Below are positions 1 to 9,900 of a DNA stretch of 64,000 bases, piece after piece. Within the stretch, counting starts at the first letter, position 1, and each line of letters starts with the position of its first letter. Source of the DNA: Arthrobacter humicola (GTDB lineage Bacteria; Actinomycetota; Actinomycetes; Actinomycetales; Micrococcaceae); NCBI RefSeq assembly GCF_022803015.1, contig NZ_JAFKON010000012.1:31256-95255 (forward strand), given 5' to 3'. The notes below the pieces were generated by a model. The model saw only the letters and a program-made list of their open reading frames with translations. It ran no database searches and was not told the DNA's origin. The translations under genes were made by a program, and so were the position numbers.

Positions 1-80
1 AACGTCGCGGACACCAGCAGGGCCAGCCGCGGGCTCCAGCTGCCCCCGGCCGGGTCCGCGCCGCGCGGGAAGGCGTTCAT
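1..80 (-). CDS. Partial 5' end of a minus-strand gene, possibly an MFS transporter
   Basis: The minus strand opens an ATG reading frame at 80 that runs off the left edge without a stop (26 residues: MNAFPRGADPAGGSW..., then a hydrophobic start RLALLVSAT). The hydrophobic run after a short Arg-containing N-terminus resembles the first helix of actinobacterial DHA2-type MFS exporters, but this is inference from very few residues. It lies 73 bp downstream of the oxidoreductase on the same strand, across the 17-bp tandem repeat, so the two may be co-transcribed. Confidence 0.35.
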   Translation of the reverse strand, partial: MNAFPRGADPAGGSWSPRLALLVSAT

Positions 81-94
81 GCGCGTGTCCCCAT

Positions 95-161
95 GGTCCG
101 GTTCACCCATAGCGCCGGCTCATCCATTGCACTGATTCACCCATTGCACTGGTTCACCCAT
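95..161 (-). repeat. 17-bp tandem repeat, four units
   Basis: Read on the minus strand, units ATGGGTGAACCAGTGCA (161-145), ATGGGTGAATCAGTGCA (144-128), ATGGATGAGCCGGCGCT (127-111) and ATGGGTGAACCGGACC (110-95) follow head to tail. The first unit contains the TGA stop of the upstream oxidoreductase. Each unit carries ATG and TGA four bases apart (ATGGGTGA or ATGGATGA). Confidence 0.8.
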
Positions 162-1806
162 GGCTCAGGGGTGGTTCCGATTCCAGCACGGCCATGGCGG
201 CGTTGTGTCCGCCGATCGCACTGACGGCGCCGCCGCGGCGGGCACCGGAGCCGCAGAGCAGGATCTGCGGATCGTCCGTGGACACGCCCCAGCGGCGCGC
301 CGGTGTGTCCAGCGGTTCGCCGTCCTCCACGAACGGCCAGTCGAGGCCGCCGTGGAAGATATTGCCGCGGGGCATCCCGACGGCGCGTTCAATGTCCAGG
401 GTGGTCTTGGTTTCGATGCAGGGCCGCCCGTCCGGACCGGTCAGGAGCAGATCCTCGACGGGCTCGGCCAGGACGGAGTTCAGGGAGGCCAGGACGGCCG
501 CCTGCAGTTCGGCGCGGCGGTCCTCATTGTTCTCCGCCGTGACCAGCCGGTCCGGGACGTGCAGGCCAAAGACGGTCAGCGTCTGGGCGCCGGCGGCCTG
601 CAGTTCCGGGGACAGGATGCTGGGGTCGGTCAGCGAGTGGCAGTAGATTTCGCACGGCAGCGGCGAGGGCACGGATCCGGCCGCGGCGGTGCTGTAGGCG
701 GCGTCAAGCTGGGACCAGGTCTCGTTGATGTGGAACGTCCCGCCGAACGCGGCCTCGGGGCTCACGGAACCGTCCAGCAGCCGGGGGAGGCGTTTGAGCA
801 GCAGGTTGACCTTGACCTGCGCGCCCTCGCGGCGGTGGTTCGGGTTGGTGGCGGCGACCGGTGAAATGCCAAGGGCGCCGGCAGGGGCGCCGGCGGCGGC
901 GGCAGGCAGGCCGCGCAGTCGGTCCAGGACGGCCGGCGCCACATTGGACAGCACCCACCGGGCAGTTGCCGAGTGGCCCTGCCCGCCGTGGCGGTAGTCC
1001 ACGCCGCCGCCGGGCCGGACGGCGGTGACGTCCGCGGAGGTGAGGATGGTCGCGCCGGCGTCGCGCGCGGCTCGCTCCAGTTCGCCGGAGACCGCGCCCA
1101 TGCCGCCGACCGGCACGTCCCAGTCCCCCGTCCCGCCGCCGATCAGGTGGTAGAGGAAGCAGATGTTTTGCTGCAGGTCCTCATCTTCAGCCCGGGCGAA
1201 GGTACCGATCAGCGCATCCGTCAGGACCACACCGCGGACCAGGTCGCTGCCCAGCTCCCGGCGGATCGCCTGCCCGATGGGATGTTCGATCATGGCCTCC
1301 CACGCCGCGTCGGCCCCGGCCCTGGCGGCGAGGGCCCGGGCGTCGGACCGCGCCAGCAGCGGCGCGGTCATTGTGGGCCAGAGCGCCTCCGTGAGCTGCC
1401 GGCACGCGGCGTAGAACGCGGTGAAGGCGCCGAACTCGCCATCGGGAGCGCCGACGGCGGCGAACGACGCGGCCGTGGCGGCCTCGTCCCCGTTGTCCAC
1501 CAGCAGGGCCCGGCTGCCGTCTGCGGGGTCCGGGGTGTAGGAGGAATAGCGCCGTCGTGCCAGCGTGATGCGCAGGCCGAGGTCGTCGATGATCTGCCGG
1601 GGCAGGAGGCTGACGAGGTACGAATAGCGCGAGAGGCGGGCGTCGACGCCGTCGAACGCGTTCGCGGATACCGCAGCGCCGCCGGCGTGTTCCAGCTTTT
1701 CCAGGACCAGGACGTCCCGCCCGGCCTTGGCCAGGTACGCGGCCGCGGCCAGCCCGTTGTGTCCGCCGCCGACGATGATGGCGTCAAATTCCGTGTCGCT
1801 CGACAT
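154..1806 (-). CDS. FAD-dependent phytoene dehydrogenase-like oxidoreductase
   Basis: A 550-residue flavoprotein of the phytoene desaturase/CrtI-like superfamily (also containing PYROXD2). The ATG at 1806 is chosen because the dinucleotide-binding fold begins at once: DAIIVGGGHNGLAAAAYLAKAG at about residues 6-27, followed by VLVLEK, the acidic end of the second beta strand. The C-terminus keeps the conserved FAD-contacting segment ILLCGSGARRGGAVSAIGGHNAA. An open frame continues upstream to 2139 but crosses the terminator and the tRNA, so it is not coding. No carotenoid genes are near, so the substrate is unknown. The stop lies inside the 17-bp tandem repeat. Confidence 0.85.
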   Translation of the reverse strand: MSSDTEFDAIIVGGGHNGLAAAAYLAKAGRDVLVLEKLEHAGGAAVSANAFDGVDARLSRYSYLVSLLPRQIIDDLGLRITLARRRYSSYTPDPADGSRALLVDNGDEAATAASFAAVGAPDGEFGAFTAFYAACRQLTEALWPTMTAPLLARSDARALAARAGADAAWEAMIEHPIGQAIRRELGSDLVRGVVLTDALIGTFARAEDEDLQQNICFLYHLIGGGTGDWDVPVGGMGAVSGELERAARDAGATILTSADVTAVRPGGGVDYRHGGQGHSATARWVLSNVAPAVLDRLRGLPAAAAGAPAGALGISPVAATNPNHRREGAQVKVNLLLKRLPRLLDGSVSPEAAFGGTFHINETWSQLDAAYSTAAAGSVPSPLPCEIYCHSLTDPSILSPELQAAGAQTLTVFGLHVPDRLVTAENNEDRRAELQAAVLASLNSVLAEPVEDLLLTGPDGRPCIETKTTLDIERAVGMPRGNIFHGGLDWPFVEDGEPLDTPARRWGVSTDDPQILLCGSGARRGGAVSAIGGHNAAMAVLESEPPLSHG

Positions 1807-1945
1807 GGGCCTATCCTGCCATCCGGATCCGCCGCCGGGCGTGAGGCGTCCGGCCACCGGACGGGCCGGGGCGGGGGACGTGACTGCTGGGGGCAGACCA
1901 GCGCGAATGAACGACGTCGATCCGCCCTGATCTGCCCGGGAACGC

Positions 1946-1973
1946 AAAAGGCCCCGGTCCGAGGACCGGGGCC
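1946..1973 (-). terminator. Rho-independent terminator of tRNA-Ser(GCU)
   Basis: A perfect 11-bp GC stem (1950-1960 with 1963-1973) is followed on the minus strand by TTTT (1949-1946), 5 nt past the 3' end of the tRNA. Confidence 0.85.
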
Positions 1974-1978
1974 AAACG

Positions 1979-2066
1979 CGGAGACGGGGGGATTTGAACC
2001 CCCGGTGGAGTTGTGCCCCACACTTCATTAGCAGTGAAGCCCATTCGGCCGCTCTGGCACGTCTCC
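1979..2066 (-). tRNA. tRNA-Ser (anticodon GCU)
   Basis: The reverse complement folds as an 88-nt class II tRNA. The acceptor stem is GGAGACG/CGTCTCC with G as discriminator. The anticodon loop CTGCTAA gives anticodon GCT, the long variable arm is present and the T-loop reads GGTTCAAATCC. CCA is not encoded. A strong hairpin terminator follows directly. Confidence 0.95.
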
Positions 2067-2134
2067 AATTGCTAATAACTAGCCAACCAAGGATACGCAG
2101 AAGGTGCCACGCAGTGCAAAACGGCCCGCTCCAG

Positions 2135-2202
2135 AGCAACGCGGGGTCAGATCCGGCCCATGCGGGGCCCTCCGGATGGGCACTAAGTGACTCCGCGTTG
2201 CT
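2135..2202. repeat. Intergenic hairpin repeat, CAACGCGGGGTC family, copy 1
   Basis: The left arm AGCAACGCGGGGTCA (2135-2149) pairs with TGACTCCGCGTTGCT (2188-2202) with one mismatch. An inner pair GCCCAT/ATGGGC (2156-2161 and 2176-2181) lengthens the structure. A related copy with the same arm sequence is at 39319-39380, so this is a dispersed extragenic palindrome rather than only a terminator for the prolyl oligopeptidase side. Confidence 0.75.
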
Positions 2203-2214
2203 TGGGTGCGGGCC

Positions 2215-4509
2215 TTACGCCTCGGTGCCGGCGAGGGCCCGCCACAGGAAATGCTGGCTGCGGCTTTGCAGGGCCGCTGCCTGCCGGTTGTCCGAAGCTC
2301 CCGCGTGGCCGCCCTCGAGAGCCTCGTGGAACCAGACATTGGGGATGCCCATGGCCTGCATGCGGGCCGCCATCTTCCGGGCCTGGACCGGCCCCACCCG
2401 GTCATCCGAAGTCGCCGTCCAAATAAACGCCTCCGGGTAGTCCACGCCGTCCTTGAGCAGGTGGTACGGCGAAAACGTCTTCAGGAACTCCCACTGCTCG
2501 GGCACGTCGGGGTCGCCGTATTCGCCGATCCAGGAATAGCCCGCGGACAGTTTGGTGTACCGGCGCATGTCCAGGAGCGGGACCCCGCAGGACACGGCGC
2601 CAAAAAGCTCCGGGTACTGGGTGAGCATGTTGCCCACCAGCAGTCCGCCGTTGGAGCCGCCCACGCAGCCGAGCCGCTGACGGGACGTGACGCCGCGGGA
2701 GATCAGGTCCTTCGCGACGGCGGCGAAGTCCTCGTACGCCCGGTGGCGGTTGCCCTGCAGCGCGGCGCGGTGCCAGTCGGGCCCGTACTCGCCGCCGCCG
2801 CGGATGTTCGCCACCACGTAGACGCCGCCGCGGCGGTGTGTGCCCTCGCCCTCTACGCCGCTGGACTCCGCCGTGCGCCGCTCCAGCCACGCCCGGCCGA
2901 TCGCGCCGCTGTACGCCGGCGTCCGCGAAATCTCGAAGCCGCCGTAGCCGGAAAGCTGGGTCGGGTTCTGGCCGTCCAGCACCAGGTCCTTGGCGGCCAC
3001 CTGGAAGTACGGAACCTTCGTGCCGTCGCTGGAGGCCGCGAAGTGCTGCTGGACCTCGTAGCCGGTCTCGTCGAAGAACGACGGCGAGGTCCTTATCACC
3101 TCGTGCGTGCTGGTCACGCCTTCGGCAGCCCCGCAGTCACTGTCGCGGGCGAGTGTCCCGCGGGTCAGGGTGGTCGGCGTCGTGAAGCCGGTGGCCACCA
3201 GCCAGAAGTCGTTCCCTGCGCCCGGCGCCTCGCCTTCGGCGACCGAGGCGGCGCCGCCGGTACCGTCGTCGTCCGAGCCTTCGGCGTCGTCCTCGTCATC
3301 CACCGCGAAGGCATTGACGTCGTGCAGGGGCGGGCAGGCGTCCAGCACGGTGGCCGCCCAGGCGGCGTCCGTGCCGGGGCGCCGCGGATCCAGGACGTGG
3401 ATCTCCGAGGACACGTCCCGGAGCAGGTTCAGCAGCAGGAAGTCCCGCGTCCAGCTCCAGGACTGCAGGGAGGTGTGCGGATCGGGCGTGAAGAGCACGG
3501 CGAGGTCCCGGGAGCCGGCGAGGAAGTCCTCGAAGCCGGCCGCGAGCAGGGAGCCCGCCGGGTGGGTGGTGCCGTTGACGGTCCAGTCACGCTGCGGGCG
3601 GAACAGCAGCCATTCACGGTGCGAGCTCAGGTTCACGTCCGCCGGCACGTCGATCTGCACCCACGCACCATCGCGCAGCACCGAGGTGTTCTTCTCGAAA
3701 AAGCTGATCCAGTCGACGGCAAACGTGCGTTCGAAGCCCGGTGTGGAGTCGTGGGCCACGATCGCCATCATGTGGTCCTCGGGAATGTCGAACAGCTGCT
3801 CGGCCTGGGCCAGGGACTCGCCGCGGCGCAGCTTAACCCCGGTGCGGGCATAGGACGAGGTGGTCCGCGGCAAATCGTTGGCGGTGGTGGCGACCAGCAG
3901 GGTGTCCCCGTCCAGCCAAGAGGCATTGCCCTTGCCGGTCGGGAGGTCGAAGCCGCCGTCGGCCGGGTCCACGAAGCCGCGGGCCTCGACGTCGAACTCC
4001 CGGTGGCGGTTGGCGTCCCCGCCGTCGGGGGAGAACGCCAGCAGGGCCCGCCGGTGGGGTTCACCCGGGGCCGGGCGGAGGAAGTTGGCGCCGTGGAAGA
4101 CCCAGTCCTGGCCCTCGGCGGCGGCGAGGGCGTCGACATCCAGCAGAACATCCCACTCGGGGGTCCCGGCCCGGTAGCTGTCCCAGCTGGTGCGCCGCCA
4201 CAGGCCCCGGGGGTTGTCCCGGTCCTTCCAGAAGTTGTAGTACCACTCGCCGTGCTTGCCCACCATGGGGATCCGGTCGGTGGAGTCGAGGACCTCCAGG
4301 ATCCGGCCTTCCAGATCGGCGTAGTCGGCGTCCTCGAGGAGCTCCTCGGTGCGGGCGTTCTGTTCACGGACCCACGCCAGCTGCTCCTGGCCGTAGGTGT
4401 CCTCCAGCCAGATGTTCTCGTCGACGGGTTCGGGGGAAGTCCCTCCAGCCGGGAGGGCGCCGGTGGCCTCGCCGGACGCGGACGGGTGGTCAGCTTCTGT
4501 GGTGGTCAT
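2215..4509 (-). CDS. Prolyl oligopeptidase family serine peptidase (S9)
   Basis: About 764 residues, the usual length for a cytosolic S9A peptidase with an N-terminal beta-propeller and a C-terminal alpha/beta-hydrolase domain. The catalytic triad is visible in the last third: Ser in GCVGGSNGGLLVGN, Asp in TSDDRVGPVQARK and His in ALEGGHAG. No signal peptide is seen. The start was set at the ATG encoding MTTTEADHP (4509), with a weak GGGA upstream; an in-frame ATG at 4527 is possible. It is divergent from the FAD protein at 4594 across an 84-bp gap. A short Asp/Glu-rich stretch (about 407-420, DDEDDAEGSDDDG) interrupts the propeller and is probably a surface loop. Confidence 0.9.
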   Translation of the reverse strand: MTTTEADHPSASGEATGALPAGGTSPEPVDENIWLEDTYGQEQLAWVREQNARTEELLEDADYADLEGRILEVLDSTDRIPMVGKHGEWYYNFWKDRDNPRGLWRRTSWDSYRAGTPEWDVLLDVDALAAAEGQDWVFHGANFLRPAPGEPHRRALLAFSPDGGDANRHREFDVEARGFVDPADGGFDLPTGKGNASWLDGDTLLVATTANDLPRTTSSYARTGVKLRRGESLAQAEQLFDIPEDHMMAIVAHDSTPGFERTFAVDWISFFEKNTSVLRDGAWVQIDVPADVNLSSHREWLLFRPQRDWTVNGTTHPAGSLLAAGFEDFLAGSRDLAVLFTPDPHTSLQSWSWTRDFLLLNLLRDVSSEIHVLDPRRPGTDAAWAATVLDACPPLHDVNAFAVDDEDDAEGSDDDGTGGAASVAEGEAPGAGNDFWLVATGFTTPTTLTRGTLARDSDCGAAEGVTSTHEVIRTSPSFFDETGYEVQQHFAASSDGTKVPYFQVAAKDLVLDGQNPTQLSGYGGFEISRTPAYSGAIGRAWLERRTAESSGVEGEGTHRRGGVYVVANIRGGGEYGPDWHRAALQGNRHRAYEDFAAVAKDLISRGVTSRQRLGCVGGSNGGLLVGNMLTQYPELFGAVSCGVPLLDMRRYTKLSAGYSWIGEYGDPDVPEQWEFLKTFSPYHLLKDGVDYPEAFIWTATSDDRVGPVQARKMAARMQAMGIPNVWFHEALEGGHAGASDNRQAAALQSRSQHFLWRALAGTEA

Positions 4510-4593
4510 TTTCCCATCCAAGAACATCGGTGCGGCAGTGGCAAGTCACACGGAGGTCAAGCCGGCGGCCGGGTTGCCGATACGCTGGATGCC

Positions 4594-6816
4594 GTGGGCA
4601 TATCTCGAAGCATCCGGACGGCAGTGATAGGCGCCGGTCCCCGGGGCACGAGCGTGCTGGAACGGCTCCTCGCCAACTGGGCCTCCGCCGGCTCCGCGGG
4701 CACCCTGCACATCGACGTGGTCGACCCTTACCCGGCAGGCCCGGGGCACGTCTGGCAGCCCGGACAGTCGCGGCTGTACCTGATGAACACGCAGTCCTTC
4801 TATCCCACCGTGGTCCCCGAAGACCCGGAACTCGTTCCGCCCCTGGCCGGGCGCACATTCGACCAGTGGCGCGAATTCCAGCAGGCCCGCCCGCACCCTT
4901 CGCTCACTGACGACGAACGTGCCGAGCTCTCCCGGCTCGGCGAGGCGGACTTCCCCAGCCGGGCCCTTTACGGCCGTTACCTGCGGTCCACCCTCGAGGA
5001 ACTGCTCACCGTGCTGCCGGCCGGCGTCAGCGTGGACTTCCACGCGGCGGCGGCGACGTCCGTCCGCCACGCCGCCGCGGAGGCCGCTGCGGCGCCGGGC
5101 CCGGACCTGGCCGCCTCCGGGCCGGCCGGCGCGGAGGACGCTTCGGTGCGGTTCGACGTCGTGCTCGACGACGGCACCATACTTACCGTCGACTCCGTGG
5201 TGCTGGCCGTGGGCCACCTCGACGCGCGGTTGAACCCTGAACAGCGGGAGCTGCTTTCCGCGGCGGAGGAACTCGGTCTCCTGTACGTGCCGCCGGCGGC
5301 GCCCGCCGACGTCGACTGGTCCCGGGTGCCGGGAGGCAAACCTGTCCTGGTGCGCGGCATGGGCCTGAACTTCTTTGACGTGATGGGACAGCTGACGGAA
5401 GGGCGCGGCGGCCGGTTCGTTGCCGGGGAGGGCACCGCTGAACTGACGTATCTGCCGTCCGGCCGCGAACCGCTCATCATCGCCGCCTCACGCCGCGGCA
5501 CCCCCTACCGGGCGAAGGCGACACTCACCGGCTACTACCCCGGAACGGTCCGGCTGCGCTACTGCACTGAGGGCGCGATCGCGAAGTTCGCCGACTCCGG
5601 AATCCGGCCCTCCTTTGACTACGACCTCTGGCCGCTCCTGCACCGGGACGCGGTCTGGGCCTACTACTCCACGCTCGCGCGCTCGCAGCCCGATGCCATC
5701 CTGACCGGCCCGGCCGAGTTCCTGCGCGCCCTGGACGAGTCTTTGCGGCCGCACGCCCACTCGACCGCCAAGTGGGAGCACACCGCGCAATCGGTGATTG
5801 CCGTCCATGTCCGGGCATCCCACCGCCTGGACCTGCTCGGCCTCGCGGCGCCCCTGGCCGGGCGCTCGTTTGACTCCAGAGCCGAGCTGGACGCCGCCGT
5901 CGTCGACTACCTGCTCGACGACGCCCGGCGCTCGGCCCTTGGCGAGGACGATCCGGTGAAGATGGCGATCGGCGCCCTGCACCACGGCCGGGCCGTGCTC
6001 AAGACCGCTGTGGCCGATAGTGGCATCACGGACGAATCCTGGGTCGCGGGCCTCCGGGGCTGGTTCGAATCATTCGTGGAAGGCCTGGCGAGCGGCCCGC
6101 CCGCGCTGCGCTCCGCGCAGCTCGCGGCACTGGCCCGGGCGGGAATCGTGCGCTTCGTGGGCCCTGACCCCAAGTTCGGCGTGGACCGGCGGGCCCGGAT
6201 GTTCACCGCGACGTCACCATGGGTGGGCGGCGGAATGGATGAAAGCGCCGACGGCGGGGCGGAAGGTGCTGCGATGGAGCCTGCCGGCGTCGGTGGTGCT
6301 GCAGCGGGCGGTGCTGGGGTCCGCGGTTTTGTGGGCAGTGCCGGCGTGCTCGGTGCTGCCTCAGGGACGGCGAAGGCCGGTGCGATATGGGACCGGACGG
6401 AGAACGCTGTGTCCGGTTCAGGGGCGGGCGCCGTGTCCGGTTACGGGGCGGGCGCCGTGTCCGCGGCGGCGATGATCGAGGCGCTGGCACCGGCCAACCG
6501 GGTGGCCGTCAACTCCTCGCCCCTGCTGGAGCAGTTGCTCGCCGAGGGGCTGGTGCGGCCGCGCCTCATGATGAGCGTGGAGGGGACACCGGTGCAGACT
6601 TCGGGGCTGGACGTCGTCCCGCATCCGTACCGCCCGCTCGGTGCCAACGGGTCCGTGACGCCGGGGCTTTACGTGCTCGGGCTTCAGCTCTCCGCCACGC
6701 AATGGGGCACGGCCATCGCCGCCGAGGCCCGGCCGAAGACCGGCCCGGTCTACCGCAGCGGACAGCGCACCCTGCGCGACGCCGACGAGATCGCCCGCGA
6801 CATCCTGGCCCCCTAG
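4594..6816 (+). CDS. FAD/NAD(P)-binding protein (FAD_NAD_binding_9 type)
   Basis: A 740-residue flavoprotein. Translation is placed at GTG 4594 because the Rossmann motif TAVIGAGPRGTSVLERLL begins seven residues later; the open frame upstream is antisense to the peptidase. A typical second feature of the family is QSRLYLMNTQSF. Between about residues 545 and 630 lies a Gly/Ala-rich low-complexity insert with two near-identical GAGAVSG-type units (DNA repeat near 6420-6465), after which conserved sequence resumes (AMIEALAPANRVAVNSSPLL and QLSATQWGTAIAAE). The family is annotated as FAD/NAD(P)-binding without a known reaction. No operon partner is obvious. Confidence 0.85.
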   Translation: MGISRSIRTAVIGAGPRGTSVLERLLANWASAGSAGTLHIDVVDPYPAGPGHVWQPGQSRLYLMNTQSFYPTVVPEDPELVPPLAGRTFDQWREFQQARPHPSLTDDERAELSRLGEADFPSRALYGRYLRSTLEELLTVLPAGVSVDFHAAAATSVRHAAAEAAAAPGPDLAASGPAGAEDASVRFDVVLDDGTILTVDSVVLAVGHLDARLNPEQRELLSAAEELGLLYVPPAAPADVDWSRVPGGKPVLVRGMGLNFFDVMGQLTEGRGGRFVAGEGTAELTYLPSGREPLIIAASRRGTPYRAKATLTGYYPGTVRLRYCTEGAIAKFADSGIRPSFDYDLWPLLHRDAVWAYYSTLARSQPDAILTGPAEFLRALDESLRPHAHSTAKWEHTAQSVIAVHVRASHRLDLLGLAAPLAGRSFDSRAELDAAVVDYLLDDARRSALGEDDPVKMAIGALHHGRAVLKTAVADSGITDESWVAGLRGWFESFVEGLASGPPALRSAQLAALARAGIVRFVGPDPKFGVDRRARMFTATSPWVGGGMDESADGGAEGAAMEPAGVGGAAAGGAGVRGFVGSAGVLGAASGTAKAGAIWDRTENAVSGSGAGAVSGYGAGAVSAAAMIEALAPANRVAVNSSPLLEQLLAEGLVRPRLMMSVEGTPVQTSGLDVVPHPYRPLGANGSVTPGLYVLGLQLSATQWGTAIAAEARPKTGPVYRSGQRTLRDADEIARDILAP

Positions 6817-6852
6817 CCCGCACCCGCCCGCCGCTCAGGAGCCGCCCAAAAG

Positions 6853-6964
6853 TGGGCATGCCCTCCGGCTTGCCTGCCTCCAAGAATGGACATGCCCTCC
6901 CCTGGGGCCGGGCAGTGGATGCGTGGTGCTTATGTCCAGTGCTGCGGGCCAGGGGAGGGCATGT
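6853..6964. repeat. Intergenic inverted repeat, ACATGCCCTCCCCTGG family
   Basis: A perfect 16-bp inverted repeat: ACATGCCCTCCCCTGG at 6890-6905 and its reverse complement at 6949-6964. A partial direct copy of the arm (TGGGCATGCCCTCC, 6853-6866) precedes it. It fills almost the whole gap between the convergent FAD protein and nuclease genes, so it may also act as a transcription barrier. Confidence 0.8.
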
Positions 6965-6999
6965 GCCGTGGTGGGGACCGGGGATCCCGGGCTAAGGCA

Positions 7000-9900
7000 T
7001 CAGCCCTTGAGGCACTTCCGGTAGGCGGCCATGGCTGTCCCGTAGTTCACCTGGCCCACGAGATCCCCGGGCCTGGTCGGCTTGACCGGCGGCGTGCACT
7101 TCGGCGGGACGGGGACGCTGGCCGCGACCTTCACCGCCGTTTTCACTACAGTGCCGGATTCGACGGCGGTAAGCACCAGGGTGCCCGCGCCGGCGGCGGC
7201 TCCGGCCGGAACCTTCACGTCCACCTGAGCGGCGCCGGCGGTCACCGGTACCGTGCCCAGGGCCGTCACCGTGCCCGCGGCGTCGGTGAACTCGGCGCGC
7301 AGCGAGGCATTCACCGGGCTGCCCAGCGAGGTGAGGTCCAGCTTTGAAACCGCCAGTGTGATGGATTCGCCGCCCTTGACCTCGGCCGCCGTCGTGTTCA
7401 CGACAGCCACGGAGCGGCGGCCGAAGTCCGGCGAGACCGGGTTGTGGGTCTGCAGGTACTTGATCCAGGCATCGCGGTCCACGAGCCCGGAGTCCTTGGT
7501 GCCCGCGCCTTCCTTGAAGATGCGGAAGTTGTCGCCGCCGGTGGCCAGGAAGTTGAACGTCCCGATCCGGTAGGACTTCGCCGGGTCGATCAGTGCACCA
7601 TTGACCCGGATCGAGGTGATCCGGTCACCGGCGGCGCGGGCGGCGTCGTAGGTGTAGTTCACGTTCTTGGACAGGCCCAGATGCTGGTACGCGCGGCTGG
7701 GAACCGTGCCGTCCGGGTTGGTCTGCCACTGCTGCTCCAGCAGGGTCTTGAACTGCGCACCGGTGAGGGACGTGGTCCACAGATTGTTCACGAACGGCAG
7801 CACCGCGTTGGCCTCGGCGTACGTGATGGTGCCGTCGGGCGCGTAGTACAGCTCATTGCGCAGGCCGCCCGGGTTGACGACGCCGATTTCGGCGGCGCCG
7901 AGGTCCGGCGCCTTCAGCGCATCCACCAGGGAGTCCGCCACCAGATTGCCGAGGGTGGACTCGCTGCTCCGGTCATCGCGCACAGCCGGGGAACCGGCGA
8001 ACGCCGTCGTGATATCCGCCGTGACCTTGCCGACAGGCTGGTTGCCGACCACCGCGGCGTCGGCCAGGGCCTTGTCCACAATGGCCTTGACGGCCGCGAC
8101 CCGCGGGTACTGCGCCACAAGATCCGCTGCCGGTTGCGCGGCGCTCGTGGTGCGCTGGACGTTGCCGGCCTTGTACCCGGTCACCGACATGGTCCTGGTG
8201 TCGATGGTCAGCTGGATCTGGCCGATGAACTCGCCGTAGTTTCCGGTCTGGACGATCGGGCGGGTCTCGCCGGTGGGCTGGCCCGCCGAATCCAGGACGG
8301 GTGCGTCCCAGGAGTACTGCTTGTGGGTGTGGCCGTTGAAGATCGCCGCCACATCCGGGGTGACCTTCTGGACCATCTTGGCGAAGGGGCCGCCGGCGGC
8401 GATTTCCTGCTCCAAAGTGGCCCCGTCGGGCGCGCCCGACCCGGCGCCGTCGTGGTTCTCCACGATGATGACGTCGGCGAGCTTGTCCGCCTTGATCTTC
8501 GCCGCGACCCGGTTGATCGCGTCGACGGGGTCACCGAATTCAAGGTCCGCGATGCCTGACGGCGTGACCAGTGACGGCACCTCCTGCGTGACCGTACCGA
8601 TCACGGCGACCTTCACGCCGTTCATGTCCAGGACCGTGTATTCCGGCAGGACCGGGGTGGTGGTGCCCTTGGCGTAGACGTTGGCGCCCAGGTACGGGAA
8701 CTTGGCGTTGGTCCCGCCGGCGGTGACGCGGTCGCGCAGGTCAGCCCAGCCGCCGTCGAACTCGTGGTTGCCCACCGCTGAGGTGCGCAGGTCCAGGGCG
8801 TTCAGCACGTCGATGGTCGGCTGGTCCTTGGCGATGGCCGAGGCGAACAGCGAGGCGCCGATGTTGTCGCCGGCCGAGATGAACGCGGTGGCGCCCGAGG
8901 CGGCGGCGGCGCGCAGCTTCTCGATGGTCCCTGCGAAGAACACGGTGTTCGAATCGATGCGGCCGTGGAAGTCGTTGATGCCCAGGAAGTTCAGCTCCAC
9001 GCTGGCCGGGGTGACGGGCAAGTTCAGACCCACCACCACGGGATCGTGGTCGCTCGCCCGGAACTGGTCCGGAGCGTAGTAGTCGGTGACGTTGTTGTTG
9101 TAGCGGCTGTACTCCAGCGCCACGGATTCCACGGAGTTGATGTTCCAGATGTCCGCGCCGGTGACGGCGGCGTTGGCCGCCGGGGAGGCGAGGATGTGGT
9201 CCAGCGAGCCCACGAGGCCGCCGAACAGGTAGGAGTGCTTGGCGGAACCGTCGGCGTTCTTGGCCTTCTCATCCTGGTTGACGTACCCGGCGCCCGTGAG
9301 GATGTTGATCGGGTCCTCCTTGGCGTAGGAGTTGAAGTCGCCGATCAGGAAGACCTTGTCCGTGCCCTTGGACTTCTGCAGTTCGTCGGCGAATGCCAGC
9401 AGGGACTTGGCCTGGGCGGTGCGGGCCAGGTTCGAGGCGCCCTGGCCCTTGTCGGTGTCCTCCGGCGTCGCGGCGGAGCCCTTGGACTTGAAGTGGTTGG
9501 CGATCGCGATGAACTTCTTGTCATCGGCGGCGCCGACGGGCTTGAAGACCTGGGCCATCGGCTTGCGGGCGCTGGCGAACGCGACCGTGTCGTTGTGGAT
9601 GATGGATTCGCCGATCGGTTCGGCGGCAGCCAACTTGTAGATGAACGCGGTGCGGATCATGTCCTCGTCGGCCAGCGGGGGTGCGTTGGCCGGCGTGCGG
9701 ACGTAGTCCCAGATCCCCGGGGTGGCGATGTTCAGCGCATCCACCAGCTTGGCGAGCGCGTCGTCCCGGGTCTTGCCGAACTGGGCCGAGTTCTCGACCT
9801 CCATGAGCGTGACGACGTCGGCCCCGGACTTGGAGATGGCGGCGACGATCTTGTCCTGCTGCCGCTTGAAGTTCTCCGCGTTCGCCGCGCCGCGGACGTC

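Noticed and set aside
1807..2139. N-terminal extension of the phytoene-dehydrogenase-like frame
   Set aside because: It reads through the tRNA-Ser and its terminator; the FAD fold begins right after ATG 1806.
2206..4593. N-terminal extension of the FAD protein frame
   Set aside because: Open only because it is antisense to the prolyl oligopeptidase; the Rossmann motif starts just after GTG 4594.
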